A stretch of 64,000 nucleotides of DNA from Falsiroseomonas bella (lineage in GTDB: Bacteria > Pseudomonadota > Alphaproteobacteria > Acetobacterales > Acetobacteraceae). The stretch covers positions 744,001 to 808,000 of the forward strand of contig NZ_QGNA01000001.1 in the NCBI RefSeq assembly GCF_003173615.1, in the 5' to 3' direction. The stretch's first letter is position 1. Each line of letters opens with the position of its first letter. The position numbers were made by a program, and so were the translations under genes. The notes below the pieces were generated by a model, which was not told the DNA's origin, searched no databases, and saw only the letters and a list, made by a program, of their open reading frames with translations. Below, piece by piece: positions 1 to 9,013 of this stretch.

Positions 1-1
1 C

Positions 2-1312
2 ATCGCCTATTGCCTCGACCATGGGGAGGCGAAGGCGGTGATCGTGGACCGCGAGCTGGTGCCGCTGCTGCGCGTCGCGCTGACGCAGTGCAAGGCGAAG
101 CCGCTGCTGATCGAGGTGGACGACCCGGAAGCGAGCGAGGCCGCGCGCGCCAACCGGCTCGACGGCGCCACCGACTACGAGGCCTTCATCGCAGGCGGCG
201 ATGCCGGCTGGTCCTGGATCATGCCCGGCGACGAGTGGGACGCGATCACGCTGAACTACACCTCCGGCACCACCGGCCGGCCGAAGGGCGTGGTGTATCA
301 TCATCGCGGCGCGCAGCTTCTGGCCATCGGCAACGTGCTGAGCGCGGGCATGGGCAAGCATCCCGTGTATCTCTGGACGCTGCCGATGTTCCACTGCAAT
401 GGCTGGTGCTTCCCCTGGACCGTCACCGCGCAGGCCGGCGTGCATGTGTGCCTGCGCGCCGTGCGCGGCCCCGACATGTGGCGCCTGATGGCGGCCGAGG
501 GCGTCACGCACATGTGCGGCGCGCCCATCGTGATGTCCACGCTGCTCGCCACGCCGGAGGATGAAAAGAAGAAACTGCCGCACCAGGTGCAATTCGTCGT
601 CGCCGGGGCGCCGCCACCGGAAGCGGTGCTGGCCGCGATGAAGGAAGCGGGCTTCGCCGTGTGCCACGTCTATGGCCTCACGGAGGTCTACGGCCCCTCC
701 GTCGTGAACGAGTGGCACGCCGAATGGAACGCGAAGCCCGCGCAGGAACAGGCCGGGCTGATGGCGCGCCAGGGCGTGCGCTATCTCGCGCTCGAAGGCC
801 TCGACGTGATGGACCCCGACAGCATAACCGCCGTGCCGGCCGATGGCGCGACCATGGGCGAGGTGATGATGCGCGGCAACGTCGTGATGAAAGGCTACCT
901 GAAGGACGCGGAGGCCACGCGGAAGGCTTTCGCGGGCGGATGGTTCCACACCGGCGACCTCGCGGTGAAATACCCGGATGGCTACATCCAGCTGAAGGAC
1001 CGCTCGAAGGACATCATCATCTCCGGCGGCGAGAACATTTCGTCCATCGAGGTCGAGGATGCCTTGTACAAGCATCCCGCCGTCGCGGTCGCCGCGGTGG
1101 TGGCGAAGCCAGACGAGAAGTGGGGCGAGGTGCCCTGCGCCTTCGTCGAGCTGCGTCCCGGCATGACCGCGACGGCGGAGGAGCTGATCGCGCATTGTCG
1201 CCAGCACCTCGCCAGCTTCAAGCTGCCGAAGCAGGTGCTGTTCGAGGAGCTGCCGAAGACCAGCACCGGCAAGATCCAGAAGCACGTGCTGCGTGGCAAG
1301 GCGAAGGGGTGA
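2..1312 (+). CDS. AMP-dependent acyl-CoA synthetase (5' partial)
   Basis: The reading frame is open from base 2, so the N-terminus lies outside the window; about 100 residues are missing compared with the usual ~540-residue family. The protein belongs to the ANL superfamily, which adenylates a carboxylic acid with ATP and transfers it to CoA. Visible motifs are the P-loop-like YTSGTTGRPKGVVY, the adenine-binding YGLTEVYGPS, the hinge segment around GDLAVKYPDGYI with DRSKDIIISGGENI, and the C-terminal catalytic lysine in PKTSTGKIQK. The sequence looks like the medium/long-chain fatty acyl-CoA ligase branch, but the substrate cannot be fixed from sequence. An NTF2-fold gene follows 63 bases downstream on the same strand and may be co-transcribed. 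Confidence 0.9.
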   Translation: MAYCLDHGEAKAVIVDRELVPLLRVALTQCKAKPLLIEVDDPEASEAARANRLDGATDYEAFIAGGDAGWSWIMPGDEWDAITLNYTSGTTGRPKGVVYHHRGAQLLAIGNVLSAGMGKHPVYLWTLPMFHCNGWCFPWTVTAQAGVHVCLRAVRGPDMWRLMAAEGVTHMCGAPIVMSTLLATPEDEKKKLPHQVQFVVAGAPPPEAVLAAMKEAGFAVCHVYGLTEVYGPSVVNEWHAEWNAKPAQEQAGLMARQGVRYLALEGLDVMDPDSITAVPADGATMGEVMMRGNVVMKGYLKDAEATRKAFAGGWFHTGDLAVKYPDGYIQLKDRSKDIIISGGENISSIEVEDALYKHPAVAVAAVVAKPDEKWGEVPCAFVELRPGMTATAEELIAHCRQHLASFKLPKQVLFEELPKTSTGKIQKHVLRGKAKG

Positions 1313-1375
1313 GCCGTCCGATCGGCGCAGGGCGCTTGCGCCCGGAGCCGTGAATCGGCCGGCCGGAGGAGAATC

Positions 1376-1747
1376 ATGGACGAACGCAACGCGATCGAGG
1401 CTGTGGTCCGGACCTATCTCGACGGTCTCTACGAAGGCGACGCCGACAAGCTGGCCGCCGCCTTCCACCCCACCAGCGCGCTGACGCAGGTCTGGAAGGG
1501 CGATCTGACGATCGTGCCGCGCGACGCGTGGCTCGACGCGGTGCGCAACCGCCCGTCTCCGAAGGCGCAGGGCCTGGCGCGGACGGACGAGATCCTCTCC
1601 ATCGCGCAGCACGGGCCGGAGATGGCGGTGGTGACGCTGCGCTGCGCGATCCCGCCGCGCTTCTTCACCGATGCGCTGTCGCTGCTGAAGATCGACGGGC
1701 GCTGGCAGGTCGCGCAGAAGGTCTTCCGGACGGAGCTGCGCGGCTGA
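1376..1747 (+). CDS. NTF2-like (SnoaL / lumazine-binding-like) family protein
   Basis: A 123-residue protein whose N-terminal helix (ERNAIEAVVRTYLDGLYEGD) leads into the cone-shaped alpha+beta fold of the NTF2/SnoaL superfamily. The internal FHPTSAL and the C-terminal FTDALSLLKIDGRWQVAQKVF are typical of the group annotated as putative lumazine-binding or nuclear transport factor 2 family. No catalytic residue can be assigned with confidence. A Shine-Dalgarno GGAGGA lies just upstream of the ATG. It sits 63 bases after the acyl-CoA synthetase, so a role alongside that enzyme is possible but unproven. Confidence 0.8.
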   Translation: MDERNAIEAVVRTYLDGLYEGDADKLAAAFHPTSALTQVWKGDLTIVPRDAWLDAVRNRPSPKAQGLARTDEILSIAQHGPEMAVVTLRCAIPPRFFTDALSLLKIDGRWQVAQKVFRTELRG

Positions 1748-1810
1748 CGGAATCTTTCCTTGCAGCAGGACGCGGAAGGCCCCACCTTCCTCTCATCCGC
1801 AACCAGCTGA

Positions 1811-1823
1811 AAGGAGGTGATCC
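1811..1823 (+). promoter_or_regulatory. Perfect extended Shine-Dalgarno site
   Basis: AAGGAGGTGATCC is the exact complement of the bacterial 16S rRNA 3' end (GGATCACCTCCTT). The match extends one base on each side. It stands 7 bases (from GGAGG) before a GTG codon. Most genes in this window have only 4-6 nt Shine-Dalgarno matches, so this strength is exceptional. It does not continue into 16S sequence beyond CCAG, so it is not an rRNA fragment. Confidence 0.7.
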
Positions 1824-1824
1824 A

Positions 1825-1899
1825 GTGTCTCATTGCAGTTCGGCCCATTCCGTGGGCGCCTGGATCATCGCCATCGCCACCGCGACGGCGAGTCACTAG
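1825..1899 (+). CDS. Putative 24-residue microprotein
   Basis: A GTG start, placed ideally after a 13-nt perfect Shine-Dalgarno, opens a 24-codon frame ending in TAG. The peptide begins M-SHCSSAHS and continues VGAWIIAIATATASH. The central hydrophobic run could be one short membrane-spanning segment. It lies between the end of the NTF2-like gene (78 bases upstream) and a strong hairpin at 1935-1962, so it has room for its own message end. I recognise no family. The claim rests on the ribosome-binding site, not on homology; a regulatory or decoy ribosome-binding site is the main alternative. Confidence 0.45.
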   Translation: MSHCSSAHSVGAWIIAIATATASH

Positions 1900-1934
1900 G
1901 GTCCAGCCGCGGCGCAAGCCACCGGCAATGCGGG

Positions 1935-1962
1935 GGGCCTCGCGGAGCGATCCGCGGGGCCC
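1935..1962. terminator. Hairpin terminator between convergent genes
   Basis: A 12-bp GC-rich stem (1935-1946 with 1951-1962, one G-T pair) closes on a GCGA tetraloop and is followed by TCTTCAGTTTC. It lies between the plus-strand microORF and the minus-strand aldolase, whose stop codon is at 1972, so it can serve transcripts from both sides. The U-tract is weak, as is common in such GC-rich genomes. Confidence 0.6.
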
Positions 1963-1971
1963 TCTTCAGTT

Positions 1972-2622
1972 TCAGGCAGGGCGCCCGTAGCCCTTCAGCT
2001 GCGCGGCCGCGTCGGCCAGCTCCGCCTTGCTCAGCAGCACCGGCTTCAGCCCCGCCGCGAGCAGGTCGAGATACTGCCCGGCCAGGTTCTCCACCTCCCG
2101 CGCCAGCGCGACCGCGCCCGCCAGCGAGGCGCCCAGCGCCACCACGCCGTGATTCGCCAGCAGCGTTGCGCGCAGCCCCTCGCCCAGCGCCGCGACGCAT
2201 TCCTGCGCCAGCGCCTCCGTGCCGAAGGTCGCGTGGCGCGCGCAGGGAATGCCGGCGCGTCCCACCGCGCCGGCCAGCGTGATCATGTAATGGAGCGGCG
2301 GGATGCCGCGCCGCGCGCAGGCCAGCGCGGTCGCGCGCGGCGAATGCGTGTGCACGACGGCCTGCGCATCCGCCCGCGCGGAAAAGATCGCCGCATGCAG
2401 CCGCCATTCGGAGGAAGGCCGCCCGTTCGACAGCGGCGCGCCATCCGCGGCGCACTCCACCAGGTCAGCCTCCGTCATCGCCGCATAGGGCAGGCCCGAG
2501 GGCGTGATGACGAAGCCGCGCGCCGTGCGCAGCGAGAGGTTGCCGGATTTCTGCGGCATGTGCCCCGCCGCATCCAGCGCACGCGCCGCGGCGACGAGGT
2601 CCTTCCTGTCGGTGTCCGCCAT
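1972..2622 (-). CDS. Class II aldolase/adducin family protein
   Basis: A 216-residue member of the class II aldolase/adducin family (fuculose-1-phosphate aldolase, ribulose-5-phosphate epimerase and related decarboxylases). The zinc-binding H-x-H is seen in VHTHSPRA, the catalytic-glutamate region in PSSEWRLH, and a further conserved patch in LANHGVVALG; the N-terminal substrate loop is KSGNLSLR. Family members cleave or decarboxylate sugar phosphates with a divalent metal. The best-known small representative in such contexts is 3-oxo-tetronate 4-phosphate decarboxylase (OtnC), but no otn partner genes are nearby, so the substrate is unknown. It is transcribed after the TctC-like gene with a 52-base gap, probably as one unit. 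Confidence 0.85.
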   Translation of the reverse strand: MADTDRKDLVAAARALDAAGHMPQKSGNLSLRTARGFVITPSGLPYAAMTEADLVECAADGAPLSNGRPSSEWRLHAAIFSARADAQAVVHTHSPRATALACARRGIPPLHYMITLAGAVGRAGIPCARHATFGTEALAQECVAALGEGLRATLLANHGVVALGASLAGAVALAREVENLAGQYLDLLAAGLKPVLLSKAELADAAAQLKGYGRPA

Positions 2623-2674
2623 GCCGCGCCTCCCGCGCGATCCTCCCGCGCGGAGGGCCCCGGCGGCAAGACTC

Positions 2675-3640
2675 TCAGCTCGGCTGGATGCCGGCCGCGC
2701 GGATCAGCGCCTGCCACTTGGTCGCATCGGCGCCGAGCTGCGCTTCCATCGCCTCCTCGCTCGTCGGCCAGGGCGTCAGGCCGCGGCGCGCGAAGTCCGC
2801 CGCCACCTGCGGGTCGGACAGCGTCGCGCGGATCACCTCGCCCAGCCGCGCGCGGATCGGCGCCGGCGTCGCGCGCGGCACGACGATGCCGTCCCAGTTC
2901 AGCACCTCGTACTCCGGCAGCCCGGCCTCGATCATGGTCGGCACGGCCGAGAGCTGCGGGGCGCGGGTCCTGGTGGCGACGCCGAGCGCACGCAGCGTCC
3001 CCGCCTGCATATGCGAGAGCACGGTGCCGAGCGGCGAGAAGCCGAAATCGTGCTCCGCCGCCACCGCGGCCAGGATCTGCGGCCCGCCGCCGCGATAGGG
3101 CACCGGCACCGTCCGCGTCCCTGCGATGTGGTCCAGCAGGATGCCGGAGAGATGCCCCGGGGAGCCCACGCCGCCCGTGCCGTAGTTGAGCGTCTCCGGC
3201 CGCGCCTTCGCCGCCGCCACCAGCTCCGCCACGCTGCGCCAGGGCCGGTTCGCCGGCACGTAGAGCACGTTCACGGCGTTGAAGATCATCGAGACCGGCG
3301 CGAGCTCCGACACCTCGAAGCCCATGTTGCGCACCAGCGCCGGGTTCACCGCAAGCGTGCCCATGTTGGCCGAGCCGATCGTCGTGCCGTCCGGCGCCGA
3401 CCGCGCCACCGCCAGCGCGCCGAGATTGCCCCCGGCACCGGCGCGGTTGTCGATGACCACGGTCTGCCCAAGTGCCGCCTGCAGATGCGGCTGGATGATG
3501 CGTAGGGCGGCATCGGATGCGCCGCCCGGCGGGAAGCCCAGGACGAGCGTCACCTGGCGGGAGGGCGCCCAGGCCTGCGCCAGGGCGGGACGGGCGAGAA
3601 GGGCGCCGGCAAGGCCGGCGAGGAGGATGCGTCGCTGCAT
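2675..3640 (-). CDS. Bug/TctC-family tripartite tricarboxylate-type binding protein
   Basis: A 321-residue periplasmic solute-binding protein of the Bug (TctC) family. The N-terminus (MQRRILLAGLAGALLARPALAQA) is a classical signal peptide with a cleavage site after ALA. The mature part starts PSRQVTLVLGFPPGGASD, with the ligand-binding glycine loop, then IDNRAGAGGNLG and YGTGGVGSPGHL, all typical of the family. An upstream in-frame ATG at 3652 is possible, but the start at 3640 puts the signal peptide at the N-terminus. No tctA/tctB membrane partners are adjacent; orphan Bug proteins of this kind are abundant in betaproteobacteria and Roseomonas-like genomes. The ligand is probably a carboxylate. 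Confidence 0.88.
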   Translation of the reverse strand: MQRRILLAGLAGALLARPALAQAWAPSRQVTLVLGFPPGGASDAALRIIQPHLQAALGQTVVIDNRAGAGGNLGALAVARSAPDGTTIGSANMGTLAVNPALVRNMGFEVSELAPVSMIFNAVNVLYVPANRPWRSVAELVAAAKARPETLNYGTGGVGSPGHLSGILLDHIAGTRTVPVPYRGGGPQILAAVAAEHDFGFSPLGTVLSHMQAGTLRALGVATRTRAPQLSAVPTMIEAGLPEYEVLNWDGIVVPRATPAPIRARLGEVIRATLSDPQVAADFARRGLTPWPTSEEAMEAQLGADATKWQALIRAAGIQPS

Positions 3641-3698
3641 GGTCGTACCCATGCAAGCACCGCGCCAGGGGGCCGCCATGACTCCCCGGATCTGCGGT

Positions 3699-4829
3699 CT
3701 ACTGCGCCTGCGCGCTCGCGTCCGACCGCGTCGCGCCCACCCGCAGCGCCAGGGCCGCGGCCATGAACTCGTCGAGCTCGCCGTCCAGCACGGCGTCCGG
3801 GTTGCCCTTCTCCACGCCGGTCCGCAGGTCCTTCACCATCTGATAGGGCTGCAGCACGTAGCTGCGGATCTGGTGGCCCCAGCCGATGTCGGTCTTGCCG
3901 GCCTCGGTCGCGGCGTTGATCGCCTCGCGCTTGGACAGTTCCAACTCGTAGAGGCGCGCCTTCAGCATCTCCATCGCGATGGCGCGGTTGCGGTGCTGGC
4001 TGCGGTCCTGGGTGGAGGCGACCACGATCCCGGTCGGGATGTGGGTGAAGCGGACGCCCGATTCCGTCTTGTTCACGTGCTGGCCGCCGGCGCCGCTCGC
4101 GCGGAAGGTGTCGGTCTTCAGGTCGGCCGGGTTGATCTCGATCTGGATGCGGTCGTCGATCACCGGATAGACATAGACGCTGGCGAAGCTGGTCTGGCGC
4201 CGCGCCGCCGCGTCGAAGGGGCTGATGCGCACCAGCCGGTGCACCCCCGATTCCGTCTTCAGCCAGCCATAGGCGTTGGTGCCGGTCACCTGGATGGTGG
4301 CGGATTTCACGCCGGCCTGCTCCCCTTCGGACTGCTCGGTCATGGTCACCTTGTAGCCATGCGCCTCGGCCCAGCGGGTGTACATGCGCAGCAGCATCTC
4401 GGCCCAGTCCTGGGCCTCGGTGCCGCCGGCGCCGGCATTCACTTCCAGGTAGGCGTCGTTGGCGTCGGCCTCCCCGGACAGCAGGCTCTCGATCTCGCGG
4501 CGCTTGGCCTCGGCGGCATAGGCGCGCAGGTCGGCCACGGCCGCGTCGGCGGTCGCCGCATCCTCCTCCATCTCCGCCAGCTCGATCAGCTCGAGCGCGT
4601 CGGCGACGTCCTTCTCCAGCTTCTGCACGCCCTCGACCTGGGCGGCGAGGCGGTTGCGCTCGCGCATCACCGCCTGGGCCTCATCGGCCTTGTTCCACAG
4701 CTCGGGGTCCTCGGCGCGGGCGTTCAGCTCGGCCAGGCGCACCACGGCGGCGTCCCAGTCCAGGTGGCGGCGGAGCAGCGCGATGCTGTCCGCGATCTCA
4801 GTCTTCAGGCTCTCGGCATCGGCGCGCAT
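3699..4829 (-). CDS. prfB: Peptide chain release factor 2
   Basis: RF2 releases the finished peptide at UGA and UAA codons. The 376-residue protein has the peptidyl-hydrolase GGQ at residues 248-250 ([11 protein letters not shown]) and the RF2-specific stop-codon tripeptide SPF at 203-205 ([11 protein letters not shown]), which separates it from RF1 (PxT). In many bacteria prfB carries an in-frame UGA near codon 25 and needs a +1 frameshift; here the corresponding segment RRHLDWDAA is read straight through without a stop, so that autoregulation is absent. The ATG at 4829 lies 10 bases after the mrcA stop, consistent with an amidase-mrcA-prfB operon. Confidence 0.95.
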   Translation of the reverse strand: MRADAESLKTEIADSIALLRRHLDWDAAVVRLAELNARAEDPELWNKADEAQAVMRERNRLAAQVEGVQKLEKDVADALELIELAEMEEDAATADAAVADLRAYAAEAKRREIESLLSGEADANDAYLEVNAGAGGTEAQDWAEMLLRMYTRWAEAHGYKVTMTEQSEGEQAGVKSATIQVTGTNAYGWLKTESGVHRLVRISPFDAAARRQTSFASVYVYPVIDDRIQIEINPADLKTDTFRASGAGGQHVNKTESGVRFTHIPTGIVVASTQDRSQHRNRAIAMEMLKARLYELELSKREAINAATEAGKTDIGWGHQIRSYVLQPYQMVKDLRTGVEKGNPDAVLDGELDEFMAAALALRVGATRSDASAQAQ

Positions 4830-4839
4830 GATGGGGCGC

Positions 4840-7437
4840 TCAGTACAAACCCCCGAGACCTCTGTCCAACCCGGCCGCGGCGGAACCGCCGCCGCTCCCC
4901 GTGGCGAAGGGATCGGAGGGCGGCCGGGCGGAATTCTCCGTGCCCGGCCGGAAGGGCTCGAGGATGGTCTGGCCGTTCGCCACCTGCACGCGCACCAGCG
5001 CGGTGCCCGGGGGCGCACGGAAGGGAACAGGCGGGCTGTCCTGCAGCGCCGCCGCGACCACGTCGCGGAACACCGGCGCCGCCATGCGCCCGCCGGTCAC
5101 GTCCGCATCGGGCAGTCCCGGCACCGCCATGCTGCGCGGATCGTCGTAACCGATCCACACCGCCACCACGAGGTCGGGGGTGAAGCCGACGAACCAGGCG
5201 TCCTTGTAGTCGTCCGTGGTCCCGGTCTTGCCGGCGACCGGGCGGCCGAGTCCCTCGCCCGCCCGCGTGCCGGTGCCGCGCTGCACCACGCCCTGGAGCA
5301 GGCTCACCATCTGGAAGGCCGCGACGGGATCGGCGATCTGGCGGCGCTCCTCGGTCAGGGCAGGCGGCCCGCCCGCGGGCCCGGCGCTCTCGCAGGCCTC
5401 GCAGCGGCGCTGGTCGGTGCGCCACACCAGCCGCCCGTGGCGGTCCTGCACGGTGTCGATCAGCGTCGGCGTCACCTGCCGGCCGCCATTGACGAAGCCG
5501 GCATAGCCCGCCGCCTGGCGCAGCACCGTCGTCTCCCCGGCGCCGAGCGACATGGACAGCAGGCGCGGCATGTTCGGGATCACGCCGAAGCGGTTCGCCG
5601 TCTCCGCCACCGCCGCGATGCCCACCTGCTGGGCGAGGCGGATGGTCACGAGGTTGAGGCTGCGCTCCATCGCGCTGCGCATCGTCACCCAGCCCTGCGG
5701 TTGCGTGGCGCCGTAGTTGCCGGGCCGCCACAGGCCCTGCGGCGTCATGATCTCCACCGGCGCGTCCAGCAGCTGCTGGTTCGGCGGGATGCCGGCCTCC
5801 AGCGCCGTCAGATAGACATAGGGCTTGAAGGAGGAGCCGGGCTGGCGCTGCGCCTGGGTGGCGCGGTTGAACCAGGACTTGTCGAAGGACCAGCCGCCCA
5901 CCATCGCCAGCACGCGGCCGTTGTTGGGGTCGAGCGCGACCACCGCGCCTTCCACCTCCGGCACCTGGCGCAGCGCGAGCCGCTCCGGCCGGGCCGGGGT
6001 GCGGCCCTGCGCCGGGGTCGCCGGCAGCACTTCCACCATCACCACGTCGCCGGGCGCGATGACCTCGCCGAGGCGGCGCGGCGCGGGGCCGAGCCTGCCG
6101 TCGCGCACCGGGCGCGCCCAGCCGGAGACCTCCTCGTAGAACAGCGACATGGTGCGCGGCTGCGGCGCGCTGCGCGGATCGGGCCGCTCCAGCCAGGCCA
6201 GCCGCGCTTCGCGGTCGCGCACCTCCAGCGCCACGGCTAGGCGCCATTCGGGGGCCATGCCGGGCGGGCGCTGCACCTCCTGCAGGGCGGGCAGCCATTC
6301 GGTCGCGGCGGCCGGGATCTGGGCCACGGGGCCGCGCCAGCCGCCGCGGCGGCGGTCGAAGTCCAGCAGGCCGCGGCGCAGGGCGCGCTCTGCCTCGGCC
6401 TGCAGCGTCGGCTCGAGCGAGGTGCGGACGACGAGCCCGCCCATCGTGGTCTGGTCGGCGCCGAAGCGGGCGACGAGCTCGCGCCGCACCTCCTCGGTGA
6501 AGTGCTGGCCCACCGCGACCATGTCGGGCCGGCGGGAGGGGCGCGGGACGATCGGCTCGGCCATCGCCGCCTCGGCCTCCGCGCGCGTGACGCGGCCATC
6601 CTCGGCCATGCGGCCCAGCACCCAGTCGCGCCGCGCCTTGGCGGCGTCGGGGAAGCGCAACGGATTGTAGTTGTTCGGCGCCTTCGGCAGGGCGGCCAGG
6701 AAGGCGGCCTCGGCCAGGGTCAGCTCGTCGAGCGACTTGTTGAAGTAGTTCTGCGCCGCCGCGGCCACGCCATAGGCCTGCGCGCCCAGGAAGATCTCGT
6801 TCAGGTAGATCTCCAGGATGCGCCCCTTGGGCATCGCCTGCTCGATGCGCAGCGCCAGCACCGCCTCGCGCAGCTTGCGCGTCAGGGTGCGGTCGTTGCC
6901 GACCAGCATGTTCTTGGCGACCTGCTGGGTGATGGTGGAGGCGCCGATCGGCCGGCGGCCGGTGCTCATCTGCTCCACATTCACCAGCGCGGCGCGCGCG
7001 ATGGCCATCGGGTCCACGCCGGGATGGGTCCAGAAATTCTGGTCCTCGGCCGAGACGAAGGCCTGCTGGATGCGCTCGGGGATCGCCTCGATCGGCACGA
7101 AGACGCGGCGTTCCTGCGCCAGCTCCGCCATCAGGCGGCTGTCGGCGGCGTAGATCCGGCTCATCTGCGGCGGCTGGTAGTCGGCCAGCCAGGTGTGGTC
7201 CGGCAGGTCGGCCTCGGCCGAGCGGTAGAGCGACCAGCCGGCCACCCCCGCCGCGAGCCCGCCGGCCACGGTCAGCACCAGCCCGGTGCGCAGCATGAGG
7301 CCGAGGACGCTCACGCGCCGCCGCTTGCGCGGGGCTTTCTCCTTCGGGGGCGGCGCGGCGGCGGCGGGGTCGGCGGGGCTGCCGCCGACCATGCGGCCCT
7401 CGGCGCGAAGCTCGGGGACGTCCATGTCGCTTTTCAT
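4840..7437 (-). CDS. mrcA: Bifunctional penicillin-binding protein 1A
   Basis: Class A PBP of about 865 residues that polymerises and cross-links peptidoglycan. After a basic cytoplasmic tail comes one membrane anchor (about residues 42-68). The GT51 glycosyltransferase domain shows its catalytic glutamate at E131 ([10 protein letters not shown]), then [13 protein letters not shown] and [15 protein letters not shown]. The transpeptidase domain has the acylated serine at S535 (SSFK), SLN in ERSLNLV, and KTG at 737-739. A proline/alanine-rich segment and a GS-rich tail flank the domains. The ATG at 7437 was chosen; 7425 is an alternative. It is 44 bases after the amidase and 10 before prfB, a common alphaproteobacterial arrangement. 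Confidence 0.95.
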   Translation of the reverse strand: MKSDMDVPELRAEGRMVGGSPADPAAAAPPPKEKAPRKRRRVSVLGLMLRTGLVLTVAGGLAAGVAGWSLYRSAEADLPDHTWLADYQPPQMSRIYAADSRLMAELAQERRVFVPIEAIPERIQQAFVSAEDQNFWTHPGVDPMAIARAALVNVEQMSTGRRPIGASTITQQVAKNMLVGNDRTLTRKLREAVLALRIEQAMPKGRILEIYLNEIFLGAQAYGVAAAAQNYFNKSLDELTLAEAAFLAALPKAPNNYNPLRFPDAAKARRDWVLGRMAEDGRVTRAEAEAAMAEPIVPRPSRRPDMVAVGQHFTEEVRRELVARFGADQTTMGGLVVRTSLEPTLQAEAERALRRGLLDFDRRRGGWRGPVAQIPAAATEWLPALQEVQRPPGMAPEWRLAVALEVRDREARLAWLERPDPRSAPQPRTMSLFYEEVSGWARPVRDGRLGPAPRRLGEVIAPGDVVMVEVLPATPAQGRTPARPERLALRQVPEVEGAVVALDPNNGRVLAMVGGWSFDKSWFNRATQAQRQPGSSFKPYVYLTALEAGIPPNQQLLDAPVEIMTPQGLWRPGNYGATQPQGWVTMRSAMERSLNLVTIRLAQQVGIAAVAETANRFGVIPNMPRLLSMSLGAGETTVLRQAAGYAGFVNGGRQVTPTLIDTVQDRHGRLVWRTDQRRCEACESAGPAGGPPALTEERRQIADPVAAFQMVSLLQGVVQRGTGTRAGEGLGRPVAGKTGTTDDYKDAWFVGFTPDLVVAVWIGYDDPRSMAVPGLPDADVTGGRMAAPVFRDVVAAALQDSPPVPFRAPPGTALVRVQVANGQTILEPFRPGTENSARPPSDPFATGSGGGSAAAGLDRGLGGLY

Positions 7438-7481
7438 ACACCAGCCTTCGCCCGCTGGCACATGCCGGCCGCGCGAGGCTC

Positions 7482-8282
7482 CTATCCGGCGGCGAGCGCG
7501 GGCGAGCGCCCGGCCTGCGCCAGATAGCCCTGCACCGCCCGCGAAAGTGCCCGGGCCACCTTGGCGCGGTGATCGGCCCGGCGCAGCGCCGCCTCGTCCT
7601 GCGGGTGGGAGAGGAAGCCGATCTCCACCAGAACGGACGGGATCTCGGGCGCCTTCAGCACGGCGAAGCCGGCCCGCCGATGCGTATTGGGCAGCAGCGG
7701 CACCTGGCCATCCAGGGACTCCACCACCTCCCTGGCCATGCGTGCGCTGCCGGCGCGGGTCTCGGCCCGCATCAGGGAGAGCAGGATGGCCTGCACCTCC
7801 GGCGTGAGGGACGGCATGCGCAGCCCGCCCGCGCGGTCGGCCTGGTTCTCCCGCCGCGCCAGGGCGCCGGCGAGCGCATCGGAGCTTTCGCCAAGCGTAT
7901 AGACGGAAGCGCCCCGCGCGCCCGGGGCGCTGTCGGCATGGATCGAGACGAACAGGGCGGCGTTCCGCCGGCGGGCGAACTCCACGCGGTTGCCGAGCGA
8001 GACGAAGCGATCGCCGGTCCGGGTCATGACCACCCGGCAGCGGCCGGAGGATTCCAACTGCCGGCGCAGTTCCTGCGCCGTGGCCAGCACGATGGTCTTC
8101 TCCCGCGTGCCCCGGCCGCCGATCGCGCCCGGATCGCGGCCGCCATGGCCGGGATCGAGCACCACAAGCGGCTTCGGCGCCGCGGAGCGCCGCGACGTAT
8201 TCCTCTGCCCCTGTGCGGCTGCCGGCGGCGGCAGCGCGGCGAAGGCGAGCAGCAGGCCCGCCAGGTCGCGACGACGCAGCAT
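7482..8282 (-). CDS. N-acetylmuramoyl-L-alanine amidase (Amidase_3)
   Basis: A zinc amidase of 266 residues that cleaves the bond between muramic acid and L-alanine in peptidoglycan. It has an N-terminal signal sequence (MLRRRDLAGLLLAFAALPPP, with a twin-arginine-like start), then the Amidase_3 fold: LDPGHGGRDPGAIG with the first zinc histidine, a glutamate in REKTIVLA, FVSIHADS with the second zinc histidine, and the catalytic glutamate in VLVEIGFLSHP. There is no AMIN domain, unlike E. coli AmiC. It leads the amidase-mrcA-prfB unit and is divergent from rne. Confidence 0.92.
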   Translation of the reverse strand: MLRRRDLAGLLLAFAALPPPAAAQGQRNTSRRSAAPKPLVVLDPGHGGRDPGAIGGRGTREKTIVLATAQELRRQLESSGRCRVVMTRTGDRFVSLGNRVEFARRRNAALFVSIHADSAPGARGASVYTLGESSDALAGALARRENQADRAGGLRMPSLTPEVQAILLSLMRAETRAGSARMAREVVESLDGQVPLLPNTHRRAGFAVLKAPEIPSVLVEIGFLSHPQDEAALRRADHRAKVARALSRAVQGYLAQAGRSPALAAG

Positions 8283-9013
8283 CCGAAACCCCCTGTGCCG
8301 GCGCCACCCCCGCGGCCCGGCCGCCGAGGGAATACCACATACCGGCCGAGGCTTGCCAGGAAAGGCTGCCGCGGCGGTTGAAGGACGCGTGAGCCCCCCT
8401 GCGGCAGCGCCTTGTGGTCCGGGGATCGGGCAACTATGGTGCCTTGCCCCGGCGGCGACGCCGTCGGCAGGGTCGTTCCGGTTCGCGTGGTCCGCCTCGC
8501 CCCGTCCCAGACCGCCGTGCGCGGCGGATGGCGGCAGGCCCGGGCCTCAGTCCTGGCATGGGACGGGCAGTCGCCCGCCTCGCGCTTCGCCAGGAGCCGC
8601 AGCCGCGTCCCCGCCGGCGCGGAGCGCGCGCGACATGCCCCCTCCCTGGCCAGTTCCGCCCGGGCCCGGGGCTTGCCCCTCGCCCGCCGCCCGCCCGACC
8701 GCGCCTGCGATCGGCGCCCGCGACTCCGGCCTGCCGCAAGGCGTCCGGCCCGCGCGCCGCCCGGAGGGCCCTGGGGCATCGCGAGGCGCTTCCGCCGGAC
8801 CGGCGGACCGTGGATGCGGCGCTTCGCCGCTGCCGCGCAGGCCGGTCCAGAGACCCCACCGGACCAGGCCCGATCGGGCCGGTCCACCGAGAAGAGGATC
8901 GGGTCGCCGCGCATGGTCATCGTCCTGCCGCGCCGCCGCCGCTTCCCGGGCCCCGCCACCCTTCTCCGCCGCAGCCTGGCCATGCGTCTCTGCGGCGCGG
9001 AGTCCCCCTTTCC
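8283..9013 (+). other. 731-base region between the divergent amidase and rne genes
   Basis: No protein of recognisable family is encoded here on either strand; the open frames present are low-complexity arginine/proline-rich translations typical of GC-rich noncoding DNA. The region must contain the amidase promoter (minus strand) and the rne promoter (plus strand). In several bacteria rne has a long 5' leader through which RNase E controls its own mRNA. A leader of about 570 nt would result if the candidate promoter at 8412-8440 is used. Confidence 0.5.
8412..8440 (+). promoter_or_regulatory. Candidate sigma-70-like promoter for rne
   Basis: TTGTGG, 17 bases, then TATGGT. The -10 element matches four of six consensus positions and the -35 three of six. 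It is the only clear candidate noticed upstream of rne, and would give a leader of roughly 570 nt. Confidence 0.3.

Noticed and set aside
1809-1824. Match to the 16S rRNA 3' end as a possible rRNA remnant
   Set aside because: Similarity stops at CCAG and no further 16S or spacer sequence follows on either side; the spacing to GTG fits a ribosome-binding site.
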